Assembly: GCA_964606405.1 (NCBI GenBank)
Contig: CAZSGH010000013.1
Span: 1-64,000, forward strand
Length of the DNA stretch: 64,000 bases
Origin: GCA-002282575 sp964606405
GTDB taxonomy: Bacteria > Pseudomonadota > Gammaproteobacteria > Thiomicrospirales > Thiomicrospiraceae
Direction of reading: 5' to 3'
The position numbers and the translations under genes are program-made. Position 1 is the first letter of the stretch. The number at the start of each line of letters is the position of its first letter. The notes beneath the pieces were generated by a model, which was not told the DNA's origin, did no database searches, and worked only from the letters and a program-made list of their open reading frames with translations. Positions 58,750-64,000 of the stretch are shown here, piece after piece.

Positions 58750-58897
58750 GGTACTTCTCATTAACCCATGGGTAGGCGGTCTGTAGGAAGGGGATGTTGA
58801 AACAGCATGTAACCCATTGATTAATTCCTTGCCTACAGCCAAAAAATAAACTTGGAGCGTCTAAAAACGAGCGAAGCGAGGTTTTTAGACGCTCCCC
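58750..58897 (+). repeat. Two-hairpin intergenic element, copy 13
   Basis: The best terminal hairpin: GGAGCGTCTAAAAAC and GTTTTTAGACGCTCC form a perfect 15-pair stem (58854-58895) around GAGCGAAGCGAG. Stem 1 is CTGTAGG with CCTACAG; here both strands differ from CTGGAGG/CCTTCAG of the other copies yet pair perfectly. Lies between the Nif3 gene and petA. Confidence 0.88.
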
Positions 58898-58926
58898 GTA
58901 ATTAACATTCAGACAGGAATCCCTGC

Positions 58927-59514
58927 ATGACAGAACCAGTAAATGAAGCGCGTCGTCAGTTTTTAGTCGGTGCCACAGGCGTTGTCGGCGCTGTGGGTGC
59001 GACCTGCGTTGCCGTTCCTTTTGTTTCATCTTGGCAGCCAAGTGAAAAGGCTCAAGCAGCCGGTGCTCCCGTAGATGTTGATGTAACGTCACTAGCAGAA
59101 GGTCAAATGTTAACCGTTGAGTGGCGCGGCAAACCTGTATGGGTGGTGCGTCGTAGTGCTGAATCTTTGGCTAAAATTGATGCGGTTGCAACTGAATTGC
59201 GCGATCCAGAATCAGAAAAGTCAATCCAGCCTGCATTTGCTAAAAATGCCCATCGTTCACTTAAGCCAGAATATTTAGTCATGGTGGGTGTTTGTACCCA
59301 TTTAGGCTGTGCGCCTTTATACAAGCCAAATGCGGGTGCGATTACCCCAGACTGGCAAGGTGGTTTCTTCTGCCCATGTCATGGTTCTCGTTTTGATATG
59401 TCTGGACGCGTATTTAAATCGGTTCCAGCTCCAACAAATTTAGAAGTACCACCTTATCGCTTTTTGAGTGATACCATGATTCGTATTGGCGAACAGGATA
59501 AGGAAACAACCTAA
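58927..59514 (+). CDS. petA: Cytochrome bc1 Rieske iron-sulfur subunit
   Basis: Rieske protein of 195 residues. Tat-type signal anchor (ARRQFLVGATGVVGAVG), then cluster ligands in CTHLGCAP and CPCHGSRFD, the two Cys-His pairs of the 2Fe-2S centre. ACAGGAA ribosome site. First gene of petABC; element copy 13 lies 29 bp upstream. Confidence 0.97.
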   Translation: MTEPVNEARRQFLVGATGVVGAVGATCVAVPFVSSWQPSEKAQAAGAPVDVDVTSLAEGQMLTVEWRGKPVWVVRRSAESLAKIDAVATELRDPESEKSIQPAFAKNAHRSLKPEYLVMVGVCTHLGCAPLYKPNAGAITPDWQGGFFCPCHGSRFDMSGRVFKSVPAPTNLEVPPYRFLSDTMIRIGEQDKETT

Positions 59515-60764
59515 TGTCTACTCCAAATAAGAAACCAACATCACAAGGTAAGGGCGTTGACTTACTGGCGTGGATCGATGAACGTTTTCCTTTAACACAA
59601 GTTTGGAACGAACACGTTGCCCAGTATTACGCGCCTAAGAATTTTAACTTTTACTATTTTTTCGGTGCTTTGGCATTATTGGTTTTAGTTAATCAGTTAG
59701 TAACAGGCATTTGGCTAACGATGAGTTATAAGCCAAGTGCGGCTGATGCGTTTGATTCGATTGAATACATTATGCGTGATGTCGATTGGGGATGGTTAAT
59801 TCGCTATATGCACTCGACGGGTGCATCCGCCTTTTTCATTGTCATTTACTTTCATATGTTCCGTGGCTTAATGTACGGTTCCTACCAAAAACCGAGAGAG
59901 CTTGTTTGGTTGATTGGCATGATGATTTTTCTCGTGTTGATGGCAGAAGCCTTTATGGGTTACTTATTACCTTGGGGTCAAATGTCTTATTGGGGCGCGC
60001 AGGTCATCATTTCTCTGTTTGGTGCGGTTCCTTTTGTCGGTGACCAAATGGCAACATGGATTCGTGGTGACTTTGTCATTTCTGATGCGACATTAAATCG
60101 CTTTTTTGCCTTGCATGTGATCGCGTTACCATTGGTTTTAGTTGTTTTAGTTTATTTGCATATTGTTGCCTTGCACAAGGTTGGTTCAAATAATCCCGAT
60201 GGTATTGATATCAAAAAGAATAAAAACGCATTAGGTTTGCCAAAAGATGGTATCCCTTTCCATCCTTACTATTCGGTGAAGGATATGATGGGCGCTGCGG
60301 GCTTTATGTTTTTCTTTGCGTTGGTTATTTTTTACTGGCCAGAGGGTGGCGGTTTCTTCTTAGAAGCACCAAACTTCGAGCCAGCGAATCCGATGAAAAC
60401 ACCAGAGCACATTGCGCCTGTGTGGTATTTCACCCCATTTTATGCCATTTTGCGTGCGGTTCCTGATAAGTTGTTAGGGGTGATGGCAATGGGCATGGCA
60501 ATTATGTTCCTGTTTGTGTTGCCTTGGTTAGATCGTTGTAAAGTTCGCTCAATTCGTTATCGTGGTTGGCAGTTTAAAGCAAACCTGACGATGTTTGTGG
60601 TTAGCTTTATTGCTTTGGGTTATTTGGGAACACAAGCACCAACGGCAGGCTTGACGATGTTGGCGCAGCTCTTTACATTTACCTATTTCTCTTATTTTGT
60701 ATTGATGTGGCTGACTTCACCTATGGAGAAAACCAAGCCTTTGCCAGAGAGGGTAACGGAATGA
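59514..60764 (+). CDS. petB: Cytochrome bc1 cytochrome b subunit
   Basis: Membrane subunit of 416 residues with about eight helices. Heme ligands in RYMHSTGASAFF plus IYFHMFRG, and FFALHVIALPL plus YLHIVALHKVG. Quinol-oxidation site variant PEGGG-like EGGGFF near the C-terminal third, and GQMSYWGAQV is conserved. One-base overlap with petA. Confidence 0.96.
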   Translation: MSTPNKKPTSQGKGVDLLAWIDERFPLTQVWNEHVAQYYAPKNFNFYYFFGALALLVLVNQLVTGIWLTMSYKPSAADAFDSIEYIMRDVDWGWLIRYMHSTGASAFFIVIYFHMFRGLMYGSYQKPRELVWLIGMMIFLVLMAEAFMGYLLPWGQMSYWGAQVIISLFGAVPFVGDQMATWIRGDFVISDATLNRFFALHVIALPLVLVVLVYLHIVALHKVGSNNPDGIDIKKNKNALGLPKDGIPFHPYYSVKDMMGAAGFMFFFALVIFYWPEGGGFFLEAPNFEPANPMKTPEHIAPVWYFTPFYAILRAVPDKLLGVMAMGMAIMFLFVLPWLDRCKVRSIRYRGWQFKANLTMFVVSFIALGYLGTQAPTAGLTMLAQLFTFTYFSYFVLMWLTSPMEKTKPLPERVTE

Positions 60765-61447
60765 TGACAGGATTTATGAAACGCTCGCTATTGTTGTTAT
60801 CGTCGTTATGGGTGTTATCTTTGCCTGTTGCGGCAAGTGATGCACATGCACCGAAGTTAGATAAGGCTAAAACAAGTGTGTTGGATACCGCCTCTTTACA
60901 GCGTGGGGCGGATATTTATGCGCAATATTGTATGGGTTGTCACTCATTGAAGTATTTGCGCGTCAATCGCGCTGCGCGCGATTTGGGGTGGACAGCAGAA
61001 GAGGGTGTGTCGCACTTTCAGTATTTGCGTGATGGTAAAGGTAAGCCGCATGAGGCAATTTTAACTACCTTAGATGCCAAAACGGCAAAAGCTGCTTTTG
61101 GTGTTTTACCGCCTGACTTATCGCTAGAAGCGCGTTTACGTGGCACCGACTGGTTATATACTTTCCTGCGCAGCTATGAGCGAGATGCTCAGGGCAAGGT
61201 AAGTAATCGTTTATTCGATGGTGTTGCGATGCCTTACGTATTAGAGGGAATGCAAAAAGAATTGTCCCCTGCTGCTTTTGATGCTGCTGTGGGTGATTTG
61301 GTTAATTTCATGGATTATGCAGCTGAACCAGCTAAACCCATTCGTTTAATGCTGGGTTGGTGGGTTTTGGGTTTTCTAGCACTGCTCTTTACCTTAACCT
61401 ATTTGTTGAAGAAAGAGTTCTGGAAAGATGTTAAACATCAGGATTGA
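60761..61447 (+). CDS. petC: Cytochrome bc1 cytochrome c1 subunit
   Basis: Cytochrome c1 of 228 residues. Signal peptide (LLLLSSLWVLSLPVAAS), heme motif YCMGCHSLKYLR, the axial Met candidate in GVAMPYVLEGMQ, and a C-terminal anchor helix (LGWWVLGFLALLFTLTYLL). The ATG at 60761 overlaps the petB stop codon. A terminator follows. Confidence 0.95.
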   Translation: MMTGFMKRSLLLLSSLWVLSLPVAASDAHAPKLDKAKTSVLDTASLQRGADIYAQYCMGCHSLKYLRVNRAARDLGWTAEEGVSHFQYLRDGKGKPHEAILTTLDAKTAKAAFGVLPPDLSLEARLRGTDWLYTFLRSYERDAQGKVSNRLFDGVAMPYVLEGMQKELSPAAFDAAVGDLVNFMDYAAEPAKPIRLMLGWWVLGFLALLFTLTYLLKKEFWKDVKHQD

Positions 61448-61474
61448 TTAGTTCAAGTTAGGTTTGTTTTGTCA

Positions 61475-61512
61475 AGGGGTGTTATCATGCACCCCTGTTT
61501 TCGTTTTTATTT
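61475..61512 (+). terminator. Rho-independent terminator of petABC
   Basis: AGGGGTG (61475-61481) and CACCCCT (61490-61496) form a stem with an eight-base loop, then GTTTTCGTTTTTATTTT. It separates petC from sspA. Confidence 0.85.
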
Positions 61513-61527
61513 TGGGAGTTTTTTATC

Positions 61528-62133
61528 ATGATGACTTTGTTCTCTGATCCAGCTGATTATAATTCTCATCGCGTCCGCGTTGTGACCAAAGAAAAAGACA
61601 TCGTTATCGATATTAAAGAAGTCGATCCCGAGCATGTGCCAGAAGACGTGTTATTGGCCAGTCCAGATGGAACCTTGCCCGCGTTAATTGAACGTGATCT
61701 TAAACTGTATGATCCGTTGGTAATGATTGAGTTTTTGGATGAGCGTTATCCATTTCCACCCTTAATGCCTGTTGATCCACAGGTTCGTGCGACTGCTCGC
61801 CAAACATTAAATTATATTCGCCGTGAGTGGGAGCCGAGTATTCAGTTGATTTTGTCGGGCGAAGATAAAAAGGGTGTTGAAAAAGCGCGCAAGTTACTGA
61901 AAGAAGAATTTATTAAGCTAACGCCAGCTTTTCAGCACAAGCCTTACTTCATGAGTGATGAATATACGGTTGTTGACGTTACATTGTCGGTTATTTTTTG
62001 GCGATTAACGGCAATGGGTATTGATATTCCTAAAACGCATAAAGCCTTCCACGAGTACGCGAAGCGTATGTTTATGCGTGACTCGTTCCGAGATAGTCTG
62101 ACAGATCTAGAATTGGAAATGGGCGATATTTAA
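61528..62133 (+). CDS. sspA: Stringent starvation protein A
   Basis: RNA-polymerase-associated protein of 201 residues with a glutathione-transferase fold: thioredoxin-like part (MTLFSDPADYNSHRVRVV, PDGTLPALIERDLKLYD) and helical part (KPYFMSDEYTVVDVTLSVIFWRL). Surface proline loop PPLMPVDP is conserved. GGGAG ribosome site. Three bases before sspB. Confidence 0.95.
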   Translation: MMTLFSDPADYNSHRVRVVTKEKDIVIDIKEVDPEHVPEDVLLASPDGTLPALIERDLKLYDPLVMIEFLDERYPFPPLMPVDPQVRATARQTLNYIRREWEPSIQLILSGEDKKGVEKARKLLKEEFIKLTPAFQHKPYFMSDEYTVVDVTLSVIFWRLTAMGIDIPKTHKAFHEYAKRMFMRDSFRDSLTDLELEMGDI

Positions 62134-62136
62134 GTC

Positions 62137-62556
62137 ATGTTAGATCAAAAGCCGTATTTGGTTCGTGCATTGTACGATTGGATTGTGGATAGTCATTGCA
62201 CACCTTATTTACAATTTTTAACCACTTATCCTGGCGTGGTTGTTCCTCCTGGATTTGATGAAGATGGCGTGATGGTGCTTAATATTAGTAAGCAGGCGAC
62301 CAATCAATTAGATTTGGGTAATGACTTCATTAGCTTTTTTGCACGTTTTCGTGGGCAAGCAATGCCTGTTCATGTGCCATTAGCGGCTGTTTTGGCTATT
62401 TTTGCTAAAGAGAATGCGCAGGGTATGGGCTTTCCACCGCCCGATATGGAAAACTTGCCCGATGCGCCAGAGTCTTCTGCAGCGCAAAAGACATCTGTTG
62501 CTACTGGCGATGGAAAGCCTAAACGTGATCGCAGTCATTTAAAAGTGATTAAATAA
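62137..62556 (+). CDS. sspB: ClpXP protease specificity-enhancing factor SspB
   Basis: Adaptor of 139 residues that delivers ssrA-tagged proteins to ClpXP. Folded part RALYDWIVDSHCTPYLQF through VPLAAVLAIFAKENAQGMGF; flexible linker; C-terminal ClpX-binding tail rich in basic residues (RSHLKVIK). Operon with sspA. Confidence 0.95.
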   Translation: MLDQKPYLVRALYDWIVDSHCTPYLQFLTTYPGVVVPPGFDEDGVMVLNISKQATNQLDLGNDFISFFARFRGQAMPVHVPLAAVLAIFAKENAQGMGFPPPDMENLPDAPESSAAQKTSVATGDGKPKRDRSHLKVIK

Positions 62557-62575
62557 TGATTTTTGTAGGATAACG

Positions 62576-64000
62576 ATGCAGATACCAGCGTCTGATCATA
62601 AAGGTGTGGCACATAACGCTCATAACGAGGGCGTTTTGGCGCGTTTACGTCAAAAGTCAACGCAATTTAATGGATTGTTAGCGCACGAGTGGGGTTTGTT
62701 GACAGGCTTTGTTGTCGCGCTATTCTTATTTTTGGTGCTGTTTAGCTACGATCCAAGTGATGCTGGTTTTTTTTCGTCAGGAAGCTCAACGTTTATTCAT
62801 AATTGGGGAGATGCGACAGGGGCTTGGTTGTCGTCTTTTCTATTGTTTTTGTTTGGTGTTTTTGCATACGTTGTGCCTTTTGGTGTTGCCTTAGTGAGCT
62901 GGGTTGTTTTTCGTATTCGTATGATGCGATCGGAAATTAATCAGCGTCAATTTGTTATTTCGGGCACGAGCTTGGTGTTGTTTTTGGCATCAGGGGCTGC
63001 TTTAGCATCTTTATATCTAGATGGTCAGAGCTGGTTTGTTCCCTTGCCTTATTCAGGCGGTGGGATGATGGGATATGCCTTAGCATCCTTCTTTGTCATG
63101 ATTGTTGATCGACTGGCTTCGACCTTATTGTTTCTGTTAGCCTTCTTTGTCGCTTTTAGTTGGATTATTGGGGTTTCTTGGTTACAGATTATTGATTTAA
63201 CGGGTGAGGTGCTTTGGTTAACGGGGCAGTGGATTCAACGTTCGTGGCACGAACAGTGGAAGCCTGCTTTGTTACGTAGTGGCGACTGGTTGGCAGAAAA
63301 ATATCAAGCATGGCGACGTGGTGAGCGCGTGTGGCCAACGCCAGAGGAGTTACGTTCTTGGTCTGCGGAGCGTTGGGCTGATGCCGTTCGTTTGGCTAAG
63401 CAGGGGTTGACTGCTGACAAGGGCGTATTGCATCGCCCTGTTGGTGAACACTTTGTGTCGGATCATTCCCAAGATATTAAAGCAAAGGCGCCAGTCGTGA
63501 TGCCCAATGTCATTGTGCCTGCATTGGTGAAACATTCGGTTACACCGCCGCTGATGCCTGCTCGTACGACAACAGCTTCTGTTGTGCTTAATGAGCCAGA
63601 TGTCGTATCGATCACGGAAGTCGCGGGTAGAATGCATTTGCCAGAAACTTCTGACTTCCAACCTGTGGTTGCGAATCATCAAACGAACCAACGCTTACGT
63701 CAATCAATGGAACATGACATCGGTGGCTTTGATGGTTTTTCTGTTCCAGATACAGATCATCAAGCGCATAGTGACATGGAAAAAGTGGTGCGAACCGCTG
63801 AGACCGTGAATCTGGTCGAAACCAATACAGCAAAATCAGCTATGTTGCCTTCTTTGTCTTTGCTCGACCCTATTCCTGAAAAGAAAACCAACCTTGATCC
63901 TGAAGTTTTGCAGAATATGGGTGTATTGCTAGAGCAGTCACTCAAAGAATATAACATTAAAGCTGAAGTGGTCGGCATTATTGCTGGACCAGTGGTGACA
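62576..64000 (+). CDS. ftsK: DNA translocase FtsK, N-terminal part (runs off the window)
   Basis: Open frame of 475 codons without a stop, starting MQIPASDHKGV after an AGGATAAC ribosome site and continuing past the window edge. Four or so membrane helices between residues 45 and 210 (LLTGFVVALFLFLVLFSYDPSDAG is the typical start) are followed by a Pro/Thr-containing linker (about 215-440). The last residues (NIKAEVVGIIAGPVVT) begin the alpha part of the motor domain. Walker motifs and the gamma DNA-reading domain lie beyond. Role: septum assembly and clearing of chromosome dimers. Confidence 0.93.
   Translation, partial: MQIPASDHKGVAHNAHNEGVLARLRQKSTQFNGLLAHEWGLLTGFVVALFLFLVLFSYDPSDAGFFSSGSSTFIHNWGDATGAWLSSFLLFLFGVFAYVVPFGVALVSWVVFRIRMMRSEINQRQFVISGTSLVLFLASGAALASLYLDGQSWFVPLPYSGGGMMGYALASFFVMIVDRLASTLLFLLAFFVAFSWIIGVSWLQIIDLTGEVLWLTGQWIQRSWHEQWKPALLRSGDWLAEKYQAWRRGERVWPTPEELRSWSAERWADAVRLAKQGLTADKGVLHRPVGEHFVSDHSQDIKAKAPVVMPNVIVPALVKHSVTPPLMPARTTTASVVLNEPDVVSITEVAGRMHLPETSDFQPVVANHQTNQRLRQSMEHDIGGFDGFSVPDTDHQAHSDMEKVVRTAETVNLVETNTAKSAMLPSLSLLDPIPEKKTNLDPEVLQNMGVLLEQSLKEYNIKAEVVGIIAGPVVT

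Noticed and set aside
58653..58750. AGAACA...TGTTCT hairpin after the Nif3 gene as a terminator
   Set aside because: No T tract follows and the stem is short; too weak to list as a feature.
8431..58897. The repeated hairpins as plain rho-independent terminators
   Set aside because: Copies 2, 3, 7 and 9 lie between divergent genes and copies 5, 10 and 11 inside operons, where terminators are not expected; the element also has stem 1 and a conserved centre. Termination may be one effect but does not explain the family.
8431..58897. A CRISPR array or tandem repeat
   Set aside because: Copies are single, kilobases apart, in both orientations, and without regular spacers.

Overview
The window is a chromosomal segment of a gammaproteobacterium of moderate GC. 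The class is supported by conserved gene orders: ygfB-pepP-ubiH-ubiI-like divergent from zapA-6S RNA-fau; recA-recX-alaS-lysC-tRNA-Ser-tRNA-Arg; kdsC-lptCAB divergent from mlaFEDCB; ibaG-murA-hisG-hisD-hisC; petABC-sspAB; accA-tilS. I cannot place it below class from sequence alone. No rRNA, CRISPR array, prophage or intact transposase gene was seen.

Layout. 0-8.4 kb: an NO-sensor (H-NOX) and histidine kinase pair behind a monomeric isocitrate dehydrogenase gene, small conserved proteins, and a GGDEF-EAL c-di-GMP protein. 8.4-16 kb: PIN-PhoH ATPase, Bcp peroxiredoxin, YciO and RluB, with an assembly gap inside the duplicated rluB start. Then comes a worn patch (12.7-13.75 kb) with a methyltransferase remnant, an internally deleted DUF4160 gene beside an intact DUF2442 gene, followed by a small cytochrome c and YcaO. 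16-28 kb: accA-tilS, a LysR regulator, gcvH, a K+ channel, ubiquinone hydroxylases, pepP, ygfB, zapA, 6S RNA, fau, a histone-deacetylase-fold hydrolase and an iron alcohol dehydrogenase. 28-33 kb: type II secretion genes gspGHIJKLMN. 33-44 kb: CnoX/YbbN, mutS, pncC, recA, recX, alaS, lysC. 43.7-44.8 kb: tRNA-Ser, tRNA-Arg and tRNA-Asn around a gene-poor stretch. 45-53 kb: lipopolysaccharide transport (lptBAC, kdsC), phospholipid transport (mla) and an ABC-2 exporter. 53-64 kb: ibaG, murA, early histidine genes, a Nif3 protein, the cytochrome bc1 complex, sspAB, and the start of ftsK, which runs off the end.

The most striking feature is not a gene. An intergenic element of about 130-158 bp occurs at least 13 times in both orientations (about one per 5 kb). 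Each copy has a G-rich/C-rich stem (GGGGGAAGGG-like against CCCTTCC-like), a central conserved stretch near CATGTAACCCATTGA, and a terminal hairpin built on CTAAAAAC/GTTTTTAG. Both stems carry compensatory base changes between copies, so the folded form appears to be maintained. Copies lie between divergent genes, between co-directional genes and inside operons (gspH/gspI, mlaF/mlaE, mlaE/mlaD), and several supply the stop codon or last residues of a neighbouring gene. The closest analogy is with ERIC- or REP/MITE-type elements, but I do not recognise this family.

In cellular terms the window mixes housekeeping work (translation, recombination and repair, fatty acid and histidine synthesis, respiration) with envelope construction (Lpt, Mla, MurA, T2SS) and signalling (H-NOX/kinase, c-di-GMP). 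Accessory content is small and mostly decayed.
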